Assembly: GCA_036562265.1 (NCBI GenBank)
Contig: DATCKS010000420.1
Span: forward strand, 1 to 18,603
Length of the DNA: 18,603 nucleotides
DNA from: DASVDK01 sp036562265 [NCBI: Thermodesulfobacteriota bacterium]
GTDB taxonomy: Bacteria > DASVDK01
Direction of reading: 5' to 3'
A program made the translations under genes and the position numbers. Below, one piece after another: positions 1 to 7,392 of the stretch (position 1 is the stretch's first letter; the number at the start of each line of letters is the position of its first letter). The notes beneath the pieces are model-generated. The model was not told the DNA's origin and ran no database searches. It saw only the letters and a program-made list of their open reading frames with translations.

Positions 1-52
1 GGCCGGCCCTCTCCTCGGCGTCCGGCCGCGGGTGCTCCCTGGCATCGGTCAT
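1..52 (-). CDS. possible N-terminus of a gene running off the left edge
   Basis: An ATG at 52 on the minus strand opens a frame that stays open to the window edge. It gives about 17 residues, beginning MTDAREHPRPDAEERAG. The stretch is hydrophilic and charged, and I recognise no family in it. It lies downstream of the DUF2071-like gene on the same strand, after a 62-base gap. No convincing Shine-Dalgarno sequence precedes the ATG, and so short an open frame is expected by chance in DNA this GC-rich. The call rests on position and composition alone. Confidence 0.3.
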   Translation of the reverse strand, partial: MTDAREHPRPDAEERAG

Positions 53-81
53 GCGGAGAGTGTAGCGACGTCGGCGGGGCG

Positions 82-95
82 GCGCCGGCCGGCGC
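82..95. repeat. 14-bp perfect palindrome after the DUF2071-like gene
   Basis: GCGCCGGCCGGCGC reads the same on both strands and lies about 20 bases beyond the stop codon of the minus-strand DUF2071-like gene. It could fold as a hairpin at the transcript end, but it has no U-tract, and GC-only palindromes of this size are not rare in such DNA. Its function is undecided. Confidence 0.3.
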
Positions 96-114
96 GGCCC
101 GCCGGGCACGCGCG

Positions 115-864
115 CTACCGGGGCGCGGCCGACACCGCCTCGGTTGCCGTCAACTCGGGCACGAGCGACAGGTCCTGCCACCCGTGCGGGACGGCGTCCA
201 TGAGGACGGCGCCGTCGAAGGCGATCGAACCGCTCGGGAAGCGTTGCCGGTCCTCGAAGAAGGCGACGCGCACGCGGCTCACGGCCAGCGGCGACGGCGA
301 CCACTCGAGCGCACCGAGGGGGACCGCGTCGAGCCGGCCGGCGCTGTGGAGGACGCCGCGATCGCCGCGCGCGAAGAACGCCCGCGCCGCCTCGAGCGTG
401 GGGAAGAGCGGCGAGGGGATCCACTCCCGGACGCGCCGCGCCGAGACGGAGACGTCCGAGCGCGAGTCCGCGGTGAACGCCTCGACCCTGAGGATCGAGC
501 CGTCTTCCACCGAGTGGAAGCGGGCGCGGTGGTGGACGCCGGGGAGCGGCCGGCCGCCGAGCAGCGTGAGGAGCGCGTTGTCCGAGTGTCGCTGCCAGAC
601 GAAGACCTCGTCGCGGGGGCCCTCGGGCGTCGGGCGCCGGACGGCCACGCGATGGGCCATGCTGTCCGAGGCGATGCCCACGAAGCCGGCGAGCCCCTTC
701 GGCCTGAGCTGCGCGAGCCGGATCAGGCAGACGCCGACCACCGCGGCGCCCTCGTGCGTGACGACTTCGAGCGGAGCGGGGACGAGGGCCCGGACGACCT
801 GCGGGTCGGCCCGGAAGTTGATCAGGACGCGCCGGGCAATGACCCCCTCGAGCGCCGACAGCAT
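115..864 (-). CDS. DUF2071-like protein (YqjF / acetoacetate-decarboxylase-like fold)
   Basis: The product is 249 residues, soluble, with no signal peptide. The N-terminal stretch ARRVLINFRADPQVVRALVP, followed by PLEVVTHEGAAVVGV, has the layout of DUF2071 proteins: an aromatic/basic strand, a 'valuation' segment ending in LVP, then a D/E-G-x-A-x-V-G-V strand. The family is structurally related to acetoacetate decarboxylase, but its reaction is generally unknown, and I see no residue here that settles a substrate. The ATG at 864 is preceded by AGGAAG about 9 bases upstream, which supports this start. The gene is divergent from cobB across about 50 bases. Family assignment is fairly safe; function is not assigned. 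Confidence 0.7.
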   Translation of the reverse strand: MLSALEGVIARRVLINFRADPQVVRALVPAPLEVVTHEGAAVVGVCLIRLAQLRPKGLAGFVGIASDSMAHRVAVRRPTPEGPRDEVFVWQRHSDNALLTLLGGRPLPGVHHRARFHSVEDGSILRVEAFTADSRSDVSVSARRVREWIPSPLFPTLEAARAFFARGDRGVLHSAGRLDAVPLGALEWSPSPLAVSRVRVAFFEDRQRFPSGSIAFDGAVLMDAVPHGWQDLSLVPELTATEAVSAAPR

Positions 865-869
865 GGCGC

Positions 870-886
870 GGCTTCCTACAGAAGCC
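870..886. promoter_or_regulatory. inverted repeat in the divergent DUF2071/cobB intergenic region
   Basis: GGCTTC-CTACA-GAAGCC is a perfect 6-bp inverted repeat with a 5-base spacer. It lies between the two divergent starts (864 and 916), a typical position for an operator or mRNA hairpin. One arm contains the Shine-Dalgarno of the minus-strand gene (AGGAAG), so folding would mask that ribosome site. The regulatory role is inferred from position only. Confidence 0.3.
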
Positions 887-915
887 GGCCGACCGTGTCA
901 AGCGCGTCCGGCGGG

Positions 916-2301
916 ATGAGGACGATGCGCGGCTTCCTTCTCGGCGCCGCGGGGAGCGGCGCGGGCAAGACCACGGTCGCCGCGGCGCTCTGCGCCGCGT
1001 GGCGACGTCGCGGCCTCGCGGTCGCGCCGTTCAAGGTCGGCCCCGACTTCCTCGATCCGACCCATCTCGCCGCCGCGGCCGGCCGTCCCTGCCACACGCT
1101 CGATGCCTACCTCATGGACGACGCGGCGCTCCGCGCGCGCGCGGCGCGCGGCGCGTCGGGCGCCGATCTGGTCGTGGTCGAGGGGATGATGGGCCTCTTC
1201 GACGGCGTCGACGCGCGCGGCGACGCCGCAAGCGCGGCCGACGTCGCCAGGCGTCTCGGGCTGCCGGTGGTGCTGGTCGTCGACGCGTCGGCGGCGGCGC
1301 GAAGCGTCGCGGCGCTGGTCCACGGGTTCGCGACGTTCGACCGGAACCTGCACGTGGCGGGGGTGGTGGCGACGCGGGTCGGCGGCCCGGCGCACGCGGC
1401 GCTCCTGCGCGAGGCGCTCGCGTCGAGCGGCGGCCCGCCGCTCCTCGGCGCGCTGCCGTTCGACGCCGAGATCGCCGTGCCGGAGCGGTACCTCGGCCTC
1501 CACGCGGCCGCGGAGACCGACCCGTCTCGCGTCGGCCGCCTGGCCGACCTGGCCGAGCGGCACCTCGACCTCGATCGCCTCGCACGTCTCGAGACGGCGC
1601 CCGGCCGTTGGCCCGCGGATCCGTGCCGCGAGGCGCCGGACGGTCCGCCGCGGTCTCCTGGTTCGTCGTGCGGCGCGCGGGTCGGCGTGGCGCGCGACGA
1701 GGCCTTCACCTTCTACTACCCGGCCAACCTCGAGCGGCTCGTCGAGGCGGACGCCACGGTCGTGCCCTTCTCGCCGCTCGCCGACCACCGCCTCCCGGAC
1801 GTCGACGCGCTCTACCTCGGCGGGGGCTATCCGGAGCGGTACGCGGCGGCGCTCGAGGCGAACGCGCCGATGCGGGCGGCGGTGCGCGCGTTCGTCGAGC
1901 AGGGCGGCACGGTGTACGCCGAGTGCGGCGGTCTCCTCTACCTGGCCGACCGCCTCGTCGACGCCGAGGGGCGCGCGCACGAGATGGCGGGGGCCCTCAC
2001 CGGCGCCGTCGCCGTCGTGACCGGCGGGCTGGTCGACTTCGGGTACGTCGCCGTCGAGACCACGCGCCCGACGCTCCTCGGCCCGCCGGGCACGCGCGTG
2101 CACGGCCACCGCTTCCACGTGTCGCGCCTCGCCTCACCGCCCGCGGGCGCGCTTCTCGCGTACGCGCTCAGCCGGCCCGACGGCACGCCGTGGGGCGAGG
2201 AGGGCTTCGTGATCGGCCGCGTGCTCGCGTCCTACGTCCACCTGAACTTCGACGGCGCGCCGGGGGTCGCCCGGGCGCTCGCACGGGCGAGACGGCCGTG
2301 A
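916..2301 (+). CDS. cobB: cobyrinate a,c-diamide synthase (CobB/CbiA)
   Basis: The enzyme amidates the a and c side chains of cobyrinate (or hydrogenobyrinate) in corrin synthesis, using ATP and glutamine. The 461-residue product has both family domains. The N-terminal dethiobiotin-synthetase-like P-loop domain shows GAAGSGAGKTT at residues 10-20, then FKVGPDFLDPTH and VVVEGMMGLFDG. The C-terminal class I (GATase_3) amidotransferase domain shows YLGGGYPERY, the nucleophile Cys337 in AECGGL, and the late His motif GHRFHVSRL. Length is normal. The ATG at 916 is used, but the ATG at 925 is equally possible because neither has a strong ribosome site. The frame is open far upstream, but that part is antisense to the DUF2071-like gene and carries no family signal. 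No other corrin gene is nearby. Confidence 0.93.
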   Translation: MRTMRGFLLGAAGSGAGKTTVAAALCAAWRRRGLAVAPFKVGPDFLDPTHLAAAAGRPCHTLDAYLMDDAALRARAARGASGADLVVVEGMMGLFDGVDARGDAASAADVARRLGLPVVLVVDASAAARSVAALVHGFATFDRNLHVAGVVATRVGGPAHAALLREALASSGGPPLLGALPFDAEIAVPERYLGLHAAAETDPSRVGRLADLAERHLDLDRLARLETAPGRWPADPCREAPDGPPRSPGSSCGARVGVARDEAFTFYYPANLERLVEADATVVPFSPLADHRLPDVDALYLGGGYPERYAAALEANAPMRAAVRAFVEQGGTVYAECGGLLYLADRLVDAEGRAHEMAGALTGAVAVVTGGLVDFGYVAVETTRPTLLGPPGTRVHGHRFHVSRLASPPAGALLAYALSRPDGTPWGEEGFVIGRVLASYVHLNFDGAPGVARALARARRP

Positions 2302-3257
2302 CCGCACCGGCCGTCGCCCTCCTCGCCGTCGCCCTGGCCGGCACCCTCGCGGGCGACGCGGCTCGCGAGGGGCGCTGGAGCCCGGCGGCGCCGCTGCCGA
2401 CGCCGCGTACCGAGGTCGCCGCCGCGGTGCTCGACGGACGGCTCTACGTGGTTGGCGGGTTCACCGCCGAGGGGCGCGCGACCGATCTCGTCGAGGTGTA
2501 CGACCTCGCCTCCGGCGTCTGGCAGGCGGTCCGGCCGCTGCCGGCGCCCCGCCATCACGTGGGGATCGCCGCGCAGGGCGGGCGCCTCTACGTCATCGGC
2601 GGCTACGGGCCGGCCTGGGAGCCGTCGGCGGACGTCTTCGTCTACGACCCGGGGACCGATCGCTGGAGCCGGGCGGCCCCGCTGCCGACGGCGCGCGGCG
2701 CGCTCGGCGCCGCGGTGCACGACGGCCGCATCCATGCGGTCGGCGGGGTGGGCGAGGGGCGGCGCAACACCGGCGCCCACGAGGTCTACGACCCGGCGGC
2801 CGACCGCTGGGCGCCGCTGGCGCCCCTGCCGACCCCTCGCGATCACCTGGCGGTCGTCGCCGTGGGCCAGGGCCTCGTGGCCGCCGGCGGGCGTCTCGAC
2901 GGGGACTTCGGGCGCAATCTCCGGGTGACGGAGGTGTACGACGCCCGCCGTGACGCCTGGCGCGCCGCCGCCCCCATGCCGGCCCCGAGGAGCGGGGTCG
3001 GCGGGGCGGCGCTCCTCGGGCTCGCGATCGTGCTCGGGGGGGAGAGCCGGGAGGGGACGTACGCCGACGCGTTCGCCTACGACCCGTCGGCGGACCGCTG
3101 GACCGTGCTCGCGCCGATGCCGACCGCGCGCCACGGCCTCGGCGTCGCGGTGCACGCCGACCGCCTCCACGCCGTCGGGGGAGGCCCGAGGCCCGGGCTG
3201 TCGGTCACCGGGGCGCACGAGCAGTTCGACCTCGGCGCGGCGTCCGGCGCGAGGTGA
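2298..3257 (+). CDS. secreted six-bladed Kelch-repeat protein
   Basis: The 319-residue product starts at a GTG that overlaps the cobB stop codon (GTGA), so the two genes are probably translationally coupled. Residues 1-20 are hydrophobic (TAPAVALLAVALAGTLAG) and look like a signal peptide, though without the usual basic residues at the front. Six Kelch repeats follow. Each begins W-x4-P-[LM]-P-x-x-R, with Trp at 27, 75, 123, 171, 221 and 268, and each has a hydrophobic strand ending in GG (VVGG, VIGG, AVGG, AAGG, LGG, AVGG) and a VYD-like strand. The first W strand and the last VTGAHEQFDL strand probably close the ring between the two ends. Kelch propellers bind proteins or sugars; a few are enzymes, and no active site is visible here. 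A role in cobalamin chemistry is not implied by the overlap. Confidence 0.87.
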   Translation: MTAPAVALLAVALAGTLAGDAAREGRWSPAAPLPTPRTEVAAAVLDGRLYVVGGFTAEGRATDLVEVYDLASGVWQAVRPLPAPRHHVGIAAQGGRLYVIGGYGPAWEPSADVFVYDPGTDRWSRAAPLPTARGALGAAVHDGRIHAVGGVGEGRRNTGAHEVYDPAADRWAPLAPLPTPRDHLAVVAVGQGLVAAGGRLDGDFGRNLRVTEVYDARRDAWRAAAPMPAPRSGVGGAALLGLAIVLGGESREGTYADAFAYDPSADRWTVLAPMPTARHGLGVAVHADRLHAVGGGPRPGLSVTGAHEQFDLGAASGAR

Positions 3258-3259
3258 GG

Positions 3260-3622
3260 TCAGAACACGAGCTGGACCTCGGCCCCGGAGAGGTGCTCCG
3301 CGAGGAACGCGGGGACGCCGACGACGTCGTCGAAGAGCCGCGGCTCCCGTTCCAGGGCGGACTCCCGCGTTGCGCCCGCCCGCCTGAGCGCGGCGCTGCA
3401 GGCGAAGAGTCGCACGTCGCCCAGCGTGCGCGCCTCGGCCAGGCGTGCGGCCGCCGCGGTGGGCAGGCCGCCGCCCAGGACGCGAGCGAGCGCCCGCCCC
3501 GCGACGAGGACGCGCACCGCCATGTCCATGGCGGCCGCCGAGGCGACGAAGGTGGCCGCCTCCTCGAGGCGATCGTCCGCATCGCTCAGGACCACCAGCG
3601 CCATCCGGCTCGTCTCGGGCAT
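3260..3622 (-). CDS. DsrE/DsrF-like family protein
   Basis: This is a small soluble protein of 120 residues. It has a first strand MALVVLSD, a helix rich in Ala (EEAATFVASAAAM), a second strand MAVRVLVAG, then DVRLFACSAALRRAG with a single conserved-looking Cys75 at the end of a strand. That layout fits the DsrE/DsrF/TusD-like fold, whose members handle sulfur through such a Cys or are uncharacterised. No partner DsrF/DsrH or sulfur-relay gene is adjacent. It converges on the Kelch gene with only 2 bases between the stop codons and is divergent from moaC with 41 bases between starts. Sulfur-carrier function is an inference from fold. Confidence 0.65.
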   Translation of the reverse strand: MPETSRMALVVLSDADDRLEEAATFVASAAAMDMAVRVLVAGRALARVLGGGLPTAAAARLAEARTLGDVRLFACSAALRRAGATRESALEREPRLFDDVVGVPAFLAEHLSGAEVQLVF

Positions 3623-3663
3623 GATACGCTAGCCTACCAGGTGCGGCGCGCGGAGGGGCGGCC

Positions 3664-4170
3664 ATGAGCCTGACGCACTTCGACGAGCGGGGTGCGGCCC
3701 GGATGGTGGACGTTGGGGACAAGCCGGTGACGCGCCGGGAGGCCGTCGCGCGCGGCGCGGTGCGCATGGCGCCGGAAACCTTCCGGCGGATCGCCGACCG
3801 CACGGTCGAGAAGGGGGACGTCCTCGGCGTGGCCCGCGTGGCTGGCATCATGGCGGCCAAGCGGACCGGGGAGCTGATCCCCATGTGTCATCCCCTGGGG
3901 CTCTCGTCGGTCACGGTGGACTTCCGCCTGCGTCCCGGAGAGCCGCTCGCGACGGTCGAGATCGAGGCCGTGGCGCGGGTCGACGGGAAGACGGGCGTCG
4001 AGATGGAGGCGCTCACGGCGGTGTCGGTGGCGGCCCTCACGATCTACGACATGTGCAAGGCGGTCGACCGCGGCATGGTGATCGACGCCGTGCGCCTGGT
4101 ACGCAAGCGGGGCGGCAAGAGCGGCACGTGGGTGCGGCCCGGCGAGGCCGACCTGCCCCCCGAGGACTGA
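3664..4170 (+). CDS. moaC: cyclic pyranopterin monophosphate synthase MoaC
   Basis: MoaC converts the MoaA product (3',8-cyclo-7,8-dihydro-GTP) to cyclic pyranopterin monophosphate, the first stable intermediate of molybdenum cofactor. The 168-residue length is standard. Family landmarks are [16 protein letters not shown] near the N-terminus, [16 protein letters not shown] at residues 63-78, and [20 protein letters not shown] followed by CKAVD at 111-135. Asp129 and Lys132 match the catalytic Asp and Lys of the E. coli enzyme. A strong ribosome site GGAGGGG sits 5 bases before the ATG. No other moa or mog gene is in the window, so the pathway must be completed elsewhere. Confidence 0.96.
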   Translation: MSLTHFDERGAARMVDVGDKPVTRREAVARGAVRMAPETFRRIADRTVEKGDVLGVARVAGIMAAKRTGELIPMCHPLGLSSVTVDFRLRPGEPLATVEIEAVARVDGKTGVEMEALTAVSVAALTIYDMCKAVDRGMVIDAVRLVRKRGGKSGTWVRPGEADLPPED

Positions 4171-4250
4171 CGAGCCGCGGCTTGCGCCGGCCCGCCAGGG
4201 CGCGCTAGGCTCGTGGCTCGTCCACCGCGAGGAGCGATCTCGGCCATACC

Positions 4251-4613
4251 ATGCACGCCGACCGTCTCGCCTATTACCGGGAACTCCTGACCCGTCAGCT
4301 CAACGACCTCCTCGAGGAGGCGGGACGGACGGTCGAGGGCATGGGGAGCGTCCGCGAGGCGTTCCCGGATCCCACCGACCGGGCCTCGCTCGAGGCCGAC
4401 CGCAACTTCCTCCTTCGAATCCGCGACCGCGAGCGTCGGCTCATCGGCAAGATCCGCGAAGCGCTGGCCCGCATCGACGACGGCACGTTCGGCATCTGCG
4501 AGGAGTGCGGCGAGCCGATCGCCGAGGCCCGCCTGTCGGCGCGGCCCGTCACGACGCAGTGCATCGACTGCAAGACCGCCGCCGAGGCGGACGAGCGGAG
4601 GCGGCCCGTCTAG
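4251..4613 (+). CDS. DksA/TraR-type zinc-finger transcription factor
   Basis: The 120-residue product has a helical N-terminal part and a C-terminal four-Cys zinc finger: Cys83-x2-Cys86 and Cys104-x2-Cys107, within GICEECGEPIAEARL and TTQCIDC. Between predicted coiled-coil helices lies DPTDRA (Asp40, Asp43, Ala45), matching the DxxDxA tip that E. coli DksA inserts into the RNA polymerase secondary channel. It is therefore more likely a working DksA-like regulator than a tipless relative. It is shorter than E. coli DksA (151 residues). A GAGGAG lies 16 bases before the ATG, too far for a normal ribosome site, and no alternative in-frame start lies between, so the initiation signal is unclear. 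It sits alone between moaC and galT. Confidence 0.9.
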   Translation: MHADRLAYYRELLTRQLNDLLEEAGRTVEGMGSVREAFPDPTDRASLEADRNFLLRIRDRERRLIGKIREALARIDDGTFGICEECGEPIAEARLSARPVTTQCIDCKTAAEADERRRPV

Positions 4614-4619
4614 CGAGCG

Positions 4620-4645
4620 GAGCGCTCCTGGCGGCACGAGCGCTC
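4620..4645. repeat. twin GAGCGCTC palindromes in the dksA-galT gap
   Basis: The palindromic octamer GAGCGCTC occurs at 4620-4627 and again at 4638-4645, with centres 18 bases apart. The first copy extends to GGAGCGCTCC (4619-4628). The two copies can pair with each other as an 8-bp stem or act as two binding half-sites. They lie just after the dksA stop codon and about 55 bases before galT. Terminator, operator and chance are all open; there is no U-tract. Confidence 0.4.
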
Positions 4646-4699
4646 TGCCCGGTCGCTCGGACGTGACGGACAGGAGCCACGCGAGGAGACCAACGCCGC

Positions 4700-5704
4700 A
4701 TGCCCGAGTTCCGCAGGGACCCGATCACCGGCCGCTGGGTCATCATCTCGAGCGAACGCGGGCGTCGCCCCACCGACTTCGGTCCCGCGGCCGAGCGCAG
4801 GCGGGGCGGGTTCTGCCCCTTCTGCCCGGGCAACGAGGAGAAGACGCCGGGCGAGATCTTCGCCATCGGGGAGCCGGGCCGCCGTCCCGACACGCCGGGG
4901 TGGAAGGTCCGCGTCGTCCCGAACAAGTTTCCGGCGCTGCGGATCGAGGGGGACCTCGATCGGACGGGCGACGGCGTGTACGATCGGATGAACGGCATCG
5001 GCGCGCACGAGGTCTTCATCGAGACCCCCGATCACACCGCCACGCTGGCCAGCCTGCCGCCCTCCCACGTCCTGGACGTGCTGCGCGCCTTCCAGGCGCG
5101 CATCGCCGACCTGCGCAACGACGTCCGCCTGCGCTACGCGCTCGTCTTCAAGAACCACGGCGAGGCGGCCGGCGCCACCCTCGAGCACTCGCACTCCCAG
5201 CTCATCGCCCTGCCGGTCGTCCCCAAGGAGGTCGCCGAGGAACTGGACGGGATGCGCGGCTACTTCACGTACAAGGAGCGCTGCCTGCTCTGCGACGTGG
5301 TGCGCCAGGAGACTTCGCAGGGGGTCAGGGTCGTCGCGGAGGACGCCTTCACGCTGGTCATGGAGCCGTTCGCGCCTCGCTTCCCGTTCGAAACCTGGAT
5401 CGTGCCCAAGCGCCACCAGGCCGCCTTCGAGGCGGCCGGGCGGGAGAGCCTCGAGTCGCTCGCCCGCCTCCTGTCCGAGACGCTGAGACGGCTCGACCGG
5501 GTGCTCGCGAACCCGCCGTACAACTTCGTCCTGCACACGTTCCCCCTGCGCGGCGCCAGCGTCGATCCGGCCGCCTACCACTGGCACTTCGAGATCATCC
5601 CGAAGCTCACGCGGGTCGGCGGCTTCGAGTGGGGGAGCGACTTCTTCATCAACCCGACGCCGCCCGAGGAGGCGGCCGCGTTCCTGCGCGAGGCGAAGAT
5701 CTGA
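4700..5704 (+). CDS. galT: GalT-family nucleotidylyltransferase (hexose-1-phosphate uridylyltransferase or ADP-glucose phosphorylase)
   Basis: This HIT-superfamily enzyme of 334 residues transfers a nucleoside monophosphate between sugar phosphates through a covalent His. Visible landmarks are a CPFCPGNEEKTP zinc-type Cys pair (Cys39, Cys42), VVPNKFPAL, FKNHGEAAGATLEHSHSQ with the HxHxQ site at residues 163-167 (His165 the likely nucleophile), a second CxxC (Cys195, Cys198), and YHWHFEIIPKL near the end. The canonical GalT motif is HPHxQ; here Pro is replaced by Ser. The gene overlaps the ADP-glucose-using glgA by one base (TGATG). That context makes ADP-glucose a possible substrate, so the symbol marks the family rather than a proven reaction. 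GAGGAG precedes the ATG by 11 bases. Confidence 0.85.
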   Translation: MPEFRRDPITGRWVIISSERGRRPTDFGPAAERRRGGFCPFCPGNEEKTPGEIFAIGEPGRRPDTPGWKVRVVPNKFPALRIEGDLDRTGDGVYDRMNGIGAHEVFIETPDHTATLASLPPSHVLDVLRAFQARIADLRNDVRLRYALVFKNHGEAAGATLEHSHSQLIALPVVPKEVAEELDGMRGYFTYKERCLLCDVVRQETSQGVRVVAEDAFTLVMEPFAPRFPFETWIVPKRHQAAFEAAGRESLESLARLLSETLRRLDRVLANPPYNFVLHTFPLRGASVDPAAYHWHFEIIPKLTRVGGFEWGSDFFINPTPPEEAAAFLREAKI

Positions 5705-7392
5705 TGCGCGTCCTCTTCGCCGCCTCCGAGGTCGCGCCGTTCGCCAAGACCGGCGGGCTCGCCGACGTGGCGGCGGCCCTCCCCGTGGCCCTCGCGCGGC
5801 TCGGCGTCGACGTGCGCGTCGTCCTGCCGCTCTACCGCCAGGTCGACCGCGCCGCCCACGCGATTCGCGAGACGGGGGTCGTCCTCGAGGTGCCGATCTC
5901 GGGACGGACCGAGCGGGTCGCGGTTCACGAGGGGCGTCTCGCCGGGCGGGGCGGGATCGAGGTGCCGGTCTACTTCCTCGAGGCCGACCGCTACTACGAT
6001 CGCGACGGGCTCTACGGCATCGCCGGCCAGGACTTCCAGGACAACGCGGAGCGGTTCGCGGTCTTCTCGCGCGCCGTCCTCGAGCTTGGCCGCACGGAAC
6101 TCGGGCGACCCGACCTCTTCCACTGCCACGACTGGCAGACGGGGCTCGTGCCCGTCCAGCTCGAGAGCCTCTACGCCGACGACCCGTCGATCGGTCGCGC
6201 CGCCTCGGTGTTCACGATCCACAACCTCGGCTACCAGGGGCTCTTCTGGCACTACGATATGCACCTGACGGGGCTCGGGTGGGAGCACTTCACACCGGCC
6301 GGCATCGAGTTCTGGGGCAAGATCAGCTTCCTCAAGGCGGGGCTCGTCTACGCGGACCTCCTCACCACCGTGAGCCCCACGTACGCCCGCGAGATCCAGA
6401 CCGAGGAGATGGGGCACGGTCTCGACGGCGTCCTGCGCGCCAGGGCCGACCGGCTGATCGGGATCCTGAACGGGATCGACGTCGACGAGTGGAACCCGGA
6501 GACCGACCCGTACATCCCGAAGCGATACAGCGCGGCCGACCTGTCCGGCAAGGCGGCGGCCAAGGCGGCGCTCCAGCGCGCCTTCCGCCTGCCCGAAGAG
6601 CCCGACACGCCGCTGATCGGCGTCGTCACGCGCCTCGCCGATCAGAAGGGGTGCGACCTGATCGCCGAGGCGCTGCCCCAGATCACGGCACGAGGGGCCC
6701 AGTTCGTCCTCCTCGGCGCCGGCGACCCGGTCTACGAGAACCTCTTCCGCGACGCGGCGGCGCGCGATCCCTCCCGGGTGGGTGTCACCATCGCCTACGA
6801 CCACGCCCTCTCGCACCTCGTCGAGGCCGGCGCGGATCTCTTCCTCATGCCGTCCCGGTACGAGCCGTGCGGCCTCAACCAGATGATGAGCCTCCGCTAC
6901 GGCACCGTGCCGGTCGTGCGCGCGACCGGCGGGCTTGCCGATACGGTCGTCGAGGCGCCGCCCGAGGCGGGGGGCAACGGCTTCGTCTTCGGTCCCTACG
7001 AGACGGCGGCGCTCGTCGCGGCGGTGGACCGGGCGCTCGCGCTCTATCGGGACCGCGAACGGTGGCGCGCCCTCCAGGTGGCGGGGATGTCGGCGGACTT
7101 CTCCTGGGATGCGTCGGCGCGGCGATACCTGGAGGTCTACCAGCGCGCCCTGGTGCTGGCCGGGTCGCGAATGGCGGGCGAGTCGGTCGGAGCGAGCCTC
7201 GGCGGCCCGGCGGACGAGCCCGCCGCTCCTCGGCTCGCCGAGCGTGAGGCCCGAAGGTCGCGGCCGCCGGACGCCGCCCGGACGGCCGCGCGCGCCGGCA
7301 AGGCGGCGCCGTCCGGGAAGGCCGCGAAGACCTCCCGCTCGGGCAAGGGCAAGGGCGGGACCCGGCGGCCGGGGAGGAAGCGAGATGGCTGA
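5704..7392 (+). CDS. glgA: glycogen synthase GlgA (GT5) with a basic C-terminal tail
   Basis: GlgA extends alpha-1,4-glucan using ADP-glucose. The start is the ATG in TGATG at the galT stop. The N-terminal domain opens with FAASEVAPFAKTGGLADVAA, where Lys15 of KTGGL is the nucleotide-sugar-binding motif. HCHDWQTGLVP and TIHNLGYQG follow. The C-terminal Rossmann domain has VVTRLADQKGCDLI, PSRYEPCGLNQMMSLRYG and RATGGLADTV, all typical GT5 signatures. The catalytic part ends near residue 485 (YLEVYQRALVL), the usual length. Some 77 further residues are low-complexity; the last 33 contain 6 Lys and 6 Arg with one acidic residue. The tail is in frame and ends by overlapping the histidine kinase start by 8 bases, so it is not an obvious frameshift artefact. 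Confidence 0.95.
   Translation: MRVLFAASEVAPFAKTGGLADVAAALPVALARLGVDVRVVLPLYRQVDRAAHAIRETGVVLEVPISGRTERVAVHEGRLAGRGGIEVPVYFLEADRYYDRDGLYGIAGQDFQDNAERFAVFSRAVLELGRTELGRPDLFHCHDWQTGLVPVQLESLYADDPSIGRAASVFTIHNLGYQGLFWHYDMHLTGLGWEHFTPAGIEFWGKISFLKAGLVYADLLTTVSPTYAREIQTEEMGHGLDGVLRARADRLIGILNGIDVDEWNPETDPYIPKRYSAADLSGKAAAKAALQRAFRLPEEPDTPLIGVVTRLADQKGCDLIAEALPQITARGAQFVLLGAGDPVYENLFRDAAARDPSRVGVTIAYDHALSHLVEAGADLFLMPSRYEPCGLNQMMSLRYGTVPVVRATGGLADTVVEAPPEAGGNGFVFGPYETAALVAAVDRALALYRDRERWRALQVAGMSADFSWDASARRYLEVYQRALVLAGSRMAGESVGASLGGPADEPAAPRLAEREARRSRPPDAARTAARAGKAAPSGKAAKTSRSGKGKGGTRRPGRKRDG

Noticed and set aside
873-901. TTGACA on the minus strand (896-901) with TAGGAA 17 bases on as a DUF2071 promoter
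   Set aside because: The -10 matches only 3 of 6 bases and would overlap the AGGAAG ribosome site, leaving no room for a leader.
184-915. Upstream extension of the cobB frame by more than 200 codons
   Set aside because: It is antisense to the DUF2071-like gene, and its product is compositionally biased. The family P-loop domain begins right after 916.
4208-4221. Perfect tandem GGCTCGT repeat upstream of dksA
   Set aside because: Only two 7-base units and no promoter element aligned with it; likely chance.
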